Positions 56,079 through 64,000 of a DNA stretch of 64,000 nucleotides are shown here, piece by piece. Origin of the DNA: Corythucha ciliata (Eukaryota; Arthropoda; Insecta; Hemiptera; Tingidae). The position numbers were made by a program, and so were the translations under genes. The notes under the pieces are model-generated. The model had not been told where the DNA came from. It searched no databases and saw only the letters and a list, made by a program, of their open reading frames with translations. The stretch lies in NCBI GenBank assembly GCA_038030265.1, contig CM075942.1:45350751-45414750 (forward strand), given 5' to 3'. Positions within the stretch are counted from its first letter, which is position 1. Every line of letters starts with the position of its first letter.

Positions 56079-56121
56079 TAACGCTGAAGATGATCTTAAA
56101 GATCGAAAACCGGTTCCGTTA
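56079..56121 (+). ncRNA. Hammerhead-ribozyme-like motif at the Penelope 3' end
   Basis: The order is TAACG, CTGAAGA, T, stem II GATC-(TTAAA)-GATC, GAAA, ACCGGTT, C, CGTTA. TAACG pairs with CGTTA to form stem I directly after the predicted cleavage base C56116. Stem II is 4 bp. AACCGGTT is self-complementary, allowing stem III formation within a dimer. All invariant core bases (CUGANGA, GAAA, UH) are present, so this is the best copy in the window. Confidence 0.7.
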
Positions 56122-56129
56122 AATAAACA

Positions 56130-57851
56130 AATACAACCTGTGGAGAACACAACGTCTTTTATTGCCTATCCAAAGTCATGTAGAAAAACAAGTTATCTCA
56201 CTGAAAGAAAAAAGTGACTCCAAACGTGAGTTTGAAATTTTTATCCCGTCAGAGTGCACCACTATTCCTATTTGACGGGCTAGCACACAGGAACTTCATG
56301 GGACAACTTATACTTTTCTCACATTAAAAATTTGTGTAATTGCATTTTGAGCTATTTATTTGCGCAAATAAGCTTCTGTCATCGAGACTGCAAAGGAATA
56401 ATTTGTTTACTCAAGTTTATACTAATTTATTTCAATTATAAAAGCCAGCCAGAGGCCAGATTTACGTAGGTTTCGTACGAAACTGCATTTGGTCGGCAAA
56501 TAAATGTATTGAGTAAATAATTATGAATGAATTGAGGCTATCAAAGCAATTAATAAGCCATTTTATTCATTTTCATCTCACGATATCGCCTTCTTTCCAA
56601 CGTAACCTGCGAAATATTCGACGGCATCATCGTATTGGACGAACGAATAATAGGTACTGGCATTCCTCTACGTCTCCTGTACGAAGATTATTTAGTTACA
56701 TTAACGCTTACTACAAGTGTTGCTCGAAAATAAATCATTACCTGCTCCATCCAAGATTCTATCGAGCATAACATCTATTTGAGCTTTCCTCGTTTCAGAC
56801 GTAGCTGCATTGTCTTGGGATGAGACCAAAGACTTGAGAGTCTCTCCTCCAGTTACGTTGGACCCTTTCGGAGGTTTTATTAAAGAGTACGCAGGTAGAA
56901 GCCGGTATATTTGGATGAAACTTGTTGGGCTCGGACGATTGTTACATTCTCCATGTCTTCTTCAATATCTGAGCAATGCGTGGCCACAAAAACATGGCGT
57001 GTTGGAAAGAGGACAACATTTTCTACAAAGGGATGATTTTTCGCATAAATAGTGCAGTAAACTAGTCCTTTAACCCCCATCCATAACAATTTCCGCCTGC
57101 TCCCTTCACATGAATGGTGAAGAGGCCTGCGAACATCCATTTAATTCCATGTTTCACATGAGGCGAGGCGACATATGGAAAATGTCACTCCCCCCTCGCA
57201 CCAATATCTACAGTAGTGGTATGGATTGTTTTGAAATTTCTTCAAGCGGGAGGGCTTAAGCTTTTTTATGCAAAGGAAGGCAGAGCTTTATGCAAAATCA
57301 CGCCTTTGCAGAAATCACAGCTTTTGCAGTTACAACGCCGAGAACGACAGCGTTCTTCGAATGCAGCAAAGTTGGGGTCATACTATAACATGATTTTCGT
57401 TGGTTGTCATCTGCACCTACGAAAAAAAGGTTTTCTGTAACAGCCAGACATCTGAAAGCCTGCCTCCATGGCAAGTTTTTTGCGATGAGCGTTCCTTCTT
57501 CTTAGGGTTATGTGTGAAATGACAGCAGGCTGAATGACGAGTAAAAATTAGAAAAAATGCTCATTCAACCAATCTCTAGGGGCATAAAAATGTGGATACT
57601 TAAAAAAATCTTGTTCATCTGAAAGGCAATTTTGTCTTATTTACAACACCGTCCTTAAATGTTTCTATATCCTCGCGTTGCCTTCCCGCGTTTGTATCCC
57701 TTATTTTGCTGCAAAAATGGTGTACAGTGCCTTATTTTATGTCTGACATACTTCCAGATAAACCCGTATAACAACGGAAAGCATGTTTTTTTTGTTGCTT
57801 TCATGTTAAAGTTTTTATTAGCATAATATAGTCCAGTCAAATGGTAGTTCG
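56130..57851. other. Mostly unrecognised, one candidate minus-strand exon
   Basis: On the minus strand, about 56745-56880 reads LIKPPKGSNVTGGETLKSLV, SSQDNAATSETRKAQIDVML and DRILDGAG, and ends at a donor GAGCAG|GTAATG (56745). It looks protein-like, but no acceptor was settled and no family was recognised. The rest shows nothing identifiable. Confidence 0.25.
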
Positions 57852-59272
57852 ACGTGGACAAAAATCTCGTCTTCGATTTTTTCACTTCATTCTATGTTTT
57901 TTTGGGTGAGGAACACAAATCTGAAGAGATCCAACAAAATTTCCTTGTGCGTTTTGAGAAAATCGCGAAAAACTGCACATTTTTGTCAGTTTTTTGCTTA
58001 TAACTCCTTAATGACGCATTCTGCGGAAAATTTTACCCTCTCATTTTTTGAAAAACATTGAATTCTGCGTCGAATCGTTCTTTATTTTGTCACAATTGAC
58101 CCAGCCGTCAATTTTTAGCCGCTTTTGCTAAAATTAATAAAAATTACTAAGGCAACAGCAACTTGAAAACGGCTGTTCCAATCAGAAAATGTCATGAAAT
58201 CAAAGTGGTTCAGAATTGAATTTTACATAAGTGAAAAGCCTTGAAACCTGCAGGGAAAATCAGTGGTATCAGTTATGCGACAAAAAAAGGTGAAAAAAGG
58301 CGGCCCAAAACCACGTTTTTCTGCACATTTTTGCCAGTAGCTCGGGAACTAGTAGTCCAAATTTTTTCTATGAAAAACGGTCTGAAAGCTGATTGAATTT
58401 TCTATCAGACGTATTATATGAAATTTCATTTGAAGATTAACGTAAGACAGGGCCATAACGTCAAACAATTTGAAATTTGCTGCAAAAAAACTTTTTTTGT
58501 CACATTTCGGCCTATAACTCAAAAACTATCCATCCGATTAAACTTTAAAGAAACTCATCTGAAAGCTCGTTAAATTTCCTGTAAGGAGTCATGTATGGCG
58601 TTTTTACAAAGACCCGATAAGTGGCAATAAAACGCTCTGAGAAATCCGAAAAATGAGTCATTTTCCAATAACTCCTTTCTTCAGCCGAACGTTTTTGCCA
58701 CGAAGCCTTCGATGAAAATTGCACTATTTTTCAGTGAAAGCTGGTAAAATTTGCAGTCAGAAACCATATTTGCCAAATTTTTCAAGGCCCGGAAAATATT
58801 CTGTACAGGGCGATGAAAGTAGGGTTTGTTTTTAAAAAAAGTGGCTATACTTACCAACTTTGTCCAAAAATGTTAAAACTCAACATATCACCAGTATCAA
58901 AGGTAGCGTCAGAGATTACATCACTCAACAACTACTTTTATTTTTTCATACAATTTTGCCAAAAGCGACTAAAAATGACCATTTTAAAAAAATCAATACC
59001 GGCGAAACGGCTGGGTCAATTGTGACAAAAGAAAAAATGATTCGACGCAGAACTTGATGCTCTTCTAAAAAGAACAGGGTACAATTTTCCGTATAATGCG
59101 TCATTGAGGAGTTGCGAGCAAAAAAATAAAAAAAGTGCCAAAAATTATCAGTTTTACGCGATTTTCTCAAAACGCACAAGGACATTTTGTTGGATCTCTT
59201 CAGATTCGTGTTCCTCACCCCAAAAAACATAGAATAAAGTGAAAAAATCAAAGACGAGATTTTTGTCCACGT
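57852..59272. mobile_element. Long inverted-repeat element LIR4 (about 1.42 kb)
   Basis: The arms begin acgtggacaaaaatctcgtc on the left and the same sequence inverted on the right. They continue with ttcactt(c/t)attctatgtttt, gaggaacac(a/g)aatctgaag and ttgtgcgttttgagaaaatc. Between the arms are diverged units of about 170 bp, each with an ataactc-(a)aact word (58005, 58340, 58513, 58670). There is no ORF of interest. It does not carry the CAGGGTG ends of LIR1-3, so it is a separate family with the same architecture. Confidence 0.75.
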
Positions 59273-60331
59273 ATGGTATTTTATTTACGTATGTATTTTT
59301 TTTACACGTTTTGACTAGACTAAATGATGGAAATAAGATTTACATGATACATAATATGTTTTGGTTACATTGAGATTTATAAACCTTATACTGAACACAA
59401 ATTTAAATGACGAGCGATTCATAATTATTGAGAAAGAACATTTTTAAAAATAGCAGTAGAACCTAAACAGTAGACATTATAATTCGGAGTGAAACCCCCT
59501 AAAGACTAAAAATTAATCTGTGTTGCTAAATAATTCACAATTAGGAACGAAGCAATTAGGCATGCTTCTTTTTAATTAAAATCACTCCAATAGCAAAACG
59601 CTGCGAATTATCGAACAATGACTTATTATTTCGACTGTGGGTTTATTAATCATCGATGTAGTCAAATCCGGCTTGAAATCACAAGAAAATCGACACCCCA
59701 CACCCCTATGATCCCAAATCCTTTGAAAATCCCCATTTTGGACCCGCTTTTAGCCCACAAAACCCCAGGGAGTTATTTGATCAAACTGATCAGATGTTAG
59801 GACCAACTTGACCTCAAATGGAGTCTATGTGCAAAAGAACGAGTTTTTTTGAGCAATCCTAGGGCAAGATATGGCCCGGACGGCGGACGGACATTTTTTT
59901 TTTTTGCAGATTTGGATTCTACGCACTTTGAAACGTAAAACTACAAATTTTGAGGGGGGGTCAAAACATTTTTTTTGCGATACGATTACAAAGACTTATT
60001 ATTGAGAAATAATAAGTCAAAATTAGTAAACAAATTAATTGTGAACAAAACTTCTTCCGTGAAGTCAAACACCACTAATCACACATCTCAAAACACAGCT
60101 ACAAAATGGATAAGCTATGTCAAATAGGGACCGCCGCGCTGCTAACGGGAGCAAAAATGATAACTCAGGTTTAGCTTCAGTCCGCCTTCTAGTAAGTGAG
60201 ACAACTTGTTTTTCTACATGACTTTGTGCCTATCGTATCAAAAAACTGTTCCCATGCTTCAAGGGGTGTCTTCGCAGAACGTGCGTTTCCCAAAACTACT
60301 CCTATTTGGCCGATCAGAGTATTTTGCTTAC
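59273..60331. other. No gene recognised
   Basis: It includes a phrase gatatggcccggacggcgga followed by a T-run at 59890-59906 that looks like a repeat fragment. No ends could be defined. Confidence 0.3.
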
Positions 60332-60672
60332 CTCTTTTTTGCCGAAATGGAATTTTTTTCCACCACCAGGCGTCAATAGTTTTATTGTTTTTCTTTTCAA
60401 AACGACAAAGTAATTGTGATCGTCAGTTTCCTGCTCACCAATCAACTCCTCATCACCGTTATCGTCGTCTGAATCATTGCTTTGGTCAGTATCGGAGTCC
60501 CCTTCACGTTCTTCAACGACTTCCTCTTCGCCTTCTGAGTCACTACTCAGAATACTCGCATCATGTGAATGTGGGGAATCTTCGTCGTTCTCTGATAGAA
60601 TTCGGCGAATTTCTTCAATATCTCGAGGATCAGACAAACAGTACGACTTTCTTTGATGAGATGCCATTTTTC
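60332..60672 (-). CDS. Exon with piggyBac-like acidic N-terminus (PGBD-like)
   Basis: The start ATG is at 60667 and the peptide reads MASHQRKSYCLSDPRDIEEI, RRILSENDEDSPHSHDAS, then a long acidic run (DSEGEEEVVEEREGDSDTDQ) and KLLTPGGGKKFHFGKKE. An N-terminal helix followed by Asp/Glu/Ser-rich sequence is typical of piggyBac transposases and PGBD genes. The exon is preceded by an acceptor (tttcctccttttccag before 60672) and a 5'-UTR intron whose donor CCAG|GTAAAT is at 60848. It ends at a strong donor AAGAG|GTAAGC (after 60332) in phase 0. The nearest downstream piggyBac sequence on this strand opens at about 53465, also in a compatible phase, so the two may be one broken, intron-containing gene or element. 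There are no stops in the exon. Confidence 0.5.
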
Positions 60673-60847
60673 CTGGAAAAGGAGGAAAAAAAATATAGAA
60701 ACTCGCAATGACCTCATAGTTCTTTGACTGATTTCACGAAATCCGTTAGATTTTCAGACATTAGCTAGCACTCGGAGTTCAGAATTAATCAAAAATTAGC
60801 AGCACATTATTTAATAATCCAAAGTTGTTAATAAAATATTTATTTAC
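60673..60847 (-). other. Candidate 5'-UTR intron (175 bp) of the PGBD-like exon
   Basis: It runs from donor GTAAATAAATATT to acceptor CCTCCTTTTCCAG on the minus strand. It is AT-rich, as expected for a short intron. Confidence 0.4.
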
Positions 60848-61468
60848 CTGGAAGCTCGCAATGGACCCACGAGGTCTTATCAGCTTCAGCTGACTGGCCA
60901 ACTGAGGTGATGAAGGAAAGTTCAGGGTAGGCAACAGTGATCCCCACCACTTAACTAGCGCAACGGCCTCAGCGCTATCTAAATATTATAAAGAAGGTAC
61001 GAGACCTCTCAGGTCGCGAGTTCCCGAGGGATAATTGCAGGGAACATCTCTTAATTTATTTTAAAATGGCGGCTTTGATTAAAAAAAAACTTACTCGTGT
61101 AAAAGGGGCTTAAAAGTATAGTAATACATCCATAAATTGTTGTATTTTAATCATTTTTCTGATTGTCTAGCACTTTTCACAGGATCAAGTATATAAAATT
61201 CCTACCCAGGCAGTTTTGGGCACTTTTTTTTTTATAGGTAATGTACTTATTTATTTAAAATATGTAATACTGGATGCATTTGGAAGAAATGTGGTAGAAA
61301 AATTGCCTTTGAAAAATGTCATTTCGGTGATCAACATAATATTGTTCGTCCCTCAGGCGGCAATTTTTCACTACCTTTCTTCAACAGCATTTTTCTCGCA
61401 ATTCAGTGCTCGGTATACAATATGCATCCTTGTGGGAATTAAAATTTGACTCCACTCACTATTTTTTA

Positions 61469-61605
61469 AGGCCCGTTCACAAGCTCTATGCTATGCGTCT
61501 GTGGAGTATATGCAGCCAAACAAATTAATTCCCTCGAAAAATGAAGCATTTTCATAGGTTGCATAGACACCACACAACACAAACATAGAGCTTGTGAACG
61601 GGCCT
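61469..61605. mobile_element. 137-bp MITE family B, copy 4 (TTA duplication)
   Basis: The termini aggcccgttcacaagctcta and catagagcttgtgaacgggc(ct) are near-perfect inverted repeats, flanked by TTA (61466-61468 and 61606-61608). Confidence 0.88.
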
Positions 61606-61630
61606 TTAGATCACATGAAACCTTTCGTTT

Positions 61631-61660
61631 TAGTGCATTTCATTCTGAAAATGCACTATT
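61631..61660. repeat. 30-bp imperfect palindrome shared with family C ends
   Basis: Tagtgcatttcattctgaaa plus atgcactatt is also found at 43014-43043 (inverse) and, with one insertion, at 17688-17719. Here it stands alone between MITE copy 4 and the copia element. Confidence 0.6.
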
Positions 61661-61747
61661 TTTTGTTGTTTTTTTTTTTTTTTGCCTTGTACTTCGCGAA
61701 TAAATACTTGTCCTTTTTCTTTGAACAAACTTCGTCTAAATATAACA

Positions 61748-61762
61748 GGTTATGTAGCCCAG
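61748..61762 (+). promoter_or_regulatory. Candidate copia primer-binding site
   Basis: Ggttatgtagcccag resembles the complement of the initiator-tRNA-Met anticodon stem-loop (ggttatgggcccag), the primer known for Drosophila copia. It lies about 60 bases before the gag start codon, and the preceding bases ataaca would end the 5' LTR. The LTR itself could not be delimited. Confidence 0.5.
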
Positions 61763-61824
61763 ATTAACGCAAGAATCTGTTGCGATAAATATTCTACGAA
61801 CATTGAAAGACCTGAACGTAAAAA

Positions 61825-63926
61825 ATGAGCTCAAACCATCGCATTGAAACTTTGAAAAAAGACAACTATGATACCTGGAGGATCCAAGCTCAAGCTGTCC
61901 ATCAGAGTTGATCTTTGGGGTTACGTCTCAGGAAAAATTCAAAAACCTGACGAACCTTCAGAAAAAAAAAGATGGGATGAATACGACTTGAATGCTCGAT
62001 CGGAGCTCATGATTATGATTGCTCCTTCCGAACTCAAACAAGTAAAAACTTGTTCTACGTCCAATGAAGTATGGAAAACACTCGAAAACAACTTCCAAAG
62101 TAAAGGTGCTCGAAAAGCAACACTGCTGAAACAGTTACTTCTGTACAAGATGAGCGAAAATGACGACGTTCGAATCTATTTAAACAATTTTTTCGACACC
62201 GTGGATAAACTTTCGGACATGGATATAAAAATTAACAATGATCTACTGAGTATCATGATGTTATACAGTCTACCGTCGTCATTCGAAAATTTCAGAACGG
62301 CAATTGAAAGTCGATTCCATCACCTGAAGATCTCAAAATTAAAATAATCGAGGCTAGCGAATCAAAAAAAATCAACGCTTCTGGAAGTGATGAAGGCGCG
62401 TTCTTCGGAAGAAATAAAAAATTATTTCAAAATCACAAGAATTTCGAAAAGAAAAATGACAAAAAGGAGACAAGTTTTCGTTTCAAGTGCCACATCTGTA
62501 ACAAGTTCGGACACAAAGCTCGTGATTGCAACGTCAAACGTAATCAAACTGACACGCATTCGACCTATATAGCCGATGTAAAAGAACACTGTCTTTCAAT
62601 CAACAAACTCGACACTACAAAAAATATTTGGTGTCTTGATAGCGGTTCAACGTCGCATATGTGTGCGAAGAAATCATTTTTCACCGACATCGAACCAAAC
62701 AAAGAAGTAAGTGTTTTGAAATTGGCATCATAAAATCACACTCAGCCCATAAGTGGAAAAGGTCTAGCACAAATCAAAGTTGAAAAGAATCACACAATCG
62801 ATCTGCCGAACACTTTATTCATTCCAAATCTTTCCACAAATCTTCTATCGGTGAACAAAATTACTGAAAAAGGGTTCCCTGTACTATTCAAAAAGGATAG
62901 AGCAACTGTAATGGATAGAAACAAAAACATAAATCTCCTGGCAAAGAAATCAAATGGACTTTACTTCGTTGAAAATATATCGGAAAAAACTGTCCACGAC
63001 TCAAAATTATGTTCATCCAAAGAAAAGGGCACCATCGTCGAGTGGCATTCAAAGCTTGGCCACGTCAATGAAAATTCGTTAAAACTCGCCTTACGAAATC
63101 AACTGTTGAAAGGATTAAGTTTCAATCCGAATGATAAATTGCAAGAATGTGAAACTTGCATTCGAGCAAAAATGACTCGAAACCCATTTCCAAAGCGAGA
63201 CAGCCCGAGAACATCGGAACTCCTTGAAATCGTACATTCCGATGTGTTTGGCCCGGTTCGTACCCCGTCAAACGGAAATTCAAAATATTTCGTTACTTTT
63301 ATTGACGATTACTCCCGATATTGCAAAATTTATTTTTTGAAGCAGAAAAATGAAGTCATCGGTCGTTTTAAAGAGTTCCAGCGCGAAACAGAAAGATACA
63401 CTGGAAAGAAAATCAAGTTTCTTCAAACCGATAATGAAAAACCGGAGTACTGCAAAAAAGAATTTGGCGCCTTTTTAAAAAACTGCGGCATTAAAAGAAG
63501 ACTTGCAACCACCTACACACCCCAGCAAAATGGAGTAGCTGAGAGGAAAAATAGAACTCTAGTTGAAAAAGCGCGATGTCTTCTGTTAGGCTCGAACCTT
63601 CCATTAATTTTTTGGGCTGAAGCAATTTTCACTTCAAACTACTTGTCGAACAGAACTCCATCGAAATCGATAAATGGTGAATTACCGTATGGACCGGTAA
63701 AACCCCTTCAGTTCGGCATCTTCACATTTTCGGCTCAAAAGCATTAATGTTAAAGGCCCGTTCACGAGCTCTATGTTTACGTTCTGTGTAGTCTGTGCAA
63801 CCAAACAAATTTATTCCCTCGAAAAATGAAGCATTTTTATAGGTTGCATAGACACCACACAACACAAACATAGAGCTTGTGAACGGACCTTAAACAAAAC
63901 ACCTGGAAGAGTATTGTGTATTTCAT
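61825..63926 (+). pseudogene. Ty1/copia retrotransposon gag-pol (broken, 3' part off window)
   Basis: The reading starts MSSNHRIETLKKDNYDTWRI (61825). A frameshift near 61905 leads into WGYVSGKIQKPDE and the gag core (CSTSNEVWKTLENNFQSKGA). A second shift near 62335 leads to the zinc knuckle CHICNKFGHKARDC, and then the aspartic protease site WCLDSGSTSHMC. After one stop near 62731 the frame is open through LPNTLFIPNLSTNLLSVNK, the pre-integrase zinc region WHSKLGHVNENS with CETC, and the integrase core. Its D-D-E residues are visible in VHSDVFGP, FLQTDNEKPE and PQQNGVAERKNRTLVEKAR. A frameshift lies near 63690. The element is then interrupted by MITE copy 5 and by another insertion at 63929. 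The order protease-integrase-(RT) defines copia. RT, RNase H and the 3' LTR are not in the window. Confidence 0.9.
63754..63890. mobile_element. 137-bp MITE family B, copy 5, inside copia (TAA duplication)
   Basis: Aggcccgttcacgagctcta and catagagcttgtgaacggac(ct) are mirrored, with TAA at 63751-63753 and 63891-63893. Removing it rejoins the copia frame (GSKALML to NKTPGRVLCI). Confidence 0.9.
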
Positions 63927-63928
63927 TA

Positions 63929-64000
63929 AGCCTAGTACACACTGAGACTCTTTGAGTCCGATTCTTCGTGTCTAGAAATGAATCCCGTAAGAGTCGGGGC
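63929..64000. mobile_element. Left end of a second Harbinger-like insertion in copia
   Basis: After TTA the text agcctagtacacactgagac, ctctttgagtccga follows. It is close to the end of the 2121-bp element (agccgtgtacacacggagac). It interrupts copia after GRVLCI. The other end is outside the window. Confidence 0.55.

Larger units (their letters stand above)
53475..56121 (+). pseudogene. Penelope-like retroelement (RT + GIY-YIG), 5'-truncated and split by hAT
   Basis: The plus strand encodes the C-terminal part of a Penelope-type reverse transcriptase: TFYEQKGGLAMGAGLSPIGA, then the catalytic FWGRYVDDTIVVW and DAFLSYLNSRV. A hAT element is inserted here (53725-54950). The frame continues exactly with PYIKLTVEKEAGKAITFLDL and KYEVFRKPTSTDIVIG. 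After a frameshift near 55165 comes VTNLVRAAYKRILLDGVFPA, and then a GIY-YIG endonuclease: SGVYKLTCGNCQVSSYCGRT, GRSFRNRFKEHL, and a C-terminal region with ALERLFI. The stop is at about 55844. The 3' tail carries a hammerhead-like motif at 56079-56121, as known for this class. The N-terminal RT motifs are missing. Confidence 0.88.

Noticed and set aside
63720..63745. Another CTGAAGATGCCGAA-like match to the hammerhead core on the minus strand
   Set aside because: The GAAA and CCGG parts are missing and the sequence is copia coding text.
1..64000. CRISPR array, tRNA or rRNA genes
   Set aside because: No regularly spaced repeats with unique spacers, and no tRNA- or rRNA-like segments, were recognised; the tandem arrays are decayed satellites.

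Overview
The window looks like nuclear DNA from a metazoan, most likely an arthropod. It is gene-poor, has very long introns and is packed with decayed transposable elements (TEs). I cannot name the species. The clearest host gene is a discoidin domain receptor (Ddr-like receptor tyrosine kinase) on the minus strand. Three consecutive exons of its extracellular part (32733-32964, 3786-3933, 3217-3402) have correct splice sites and compatible phases. They are separated by introns of 28.8 kb and 383 bp. The rest of the gene lies off both ends or is not recognisable here, so most of the first half of the window is Ddr intron.

Layout. 1-3200: small foldback elements, a hammerhead-ribozyme-like motif and a decayed tandem array. 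3217-3933: two Ddr exons. 5.6-11.4 kb: a dead R1/Jockey-group LINE (7616-10198, minus) carrying a TTAA-flanked MITE and abutted by a TAA-flanked MITE, with decayed arrays on both sides. 13.5-22 kb: decayed arrays, a piggyBac transposase pseudogene (15870-17676), and two non-coding long inverted-repeat elements of about 1.47 kb with CAGGG ends at TA sites. 25091-28332: a 1621-bp segment present twice in tandem and essentially identical. 32.7 kb: the upstream Ddr exon. 35.7-47.7 kb: many foldback elements, a candidate plus-strand multi-exon gene (37704-38815), a 554-bp near-perfect palindrome, a third long inverted repeat and a large repeat shared with 17.7-20.5 kb. 48-56 kb: a PIF/Harbinger-like element with a MADF-domain remnant, a second piggyBac pseudogene split by a 2.1-kb Harbinger-like insertion, and a Penelope-like element split by a hAT element. 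57.8-59.3 kb: a fourth long inverted repeat. 60.3 kb: an exon with a piggyBac-like acidic N-terminus and good splice signals. 61.7-64 kb: a Ty1/copia element containing a 137-bp MITE and a further insertion that runs off the window.

The nested insertions can be dated relative to each other because removing one target duplication restores the host reading frame (R1, piggyBac 2, Penelope, copia). Many MITEs carry 3-bp TTA/TAA duplications typical of PIF/Harbinger. The most unusual signals are three hammerhead-ribozyme-like motifs with covarying stem II, one at the 3' end of the Penelope element, and the set of long inverted-repeat elements. No tRNA, rRNA, CRISPR or bacterial-type gene was recognised.
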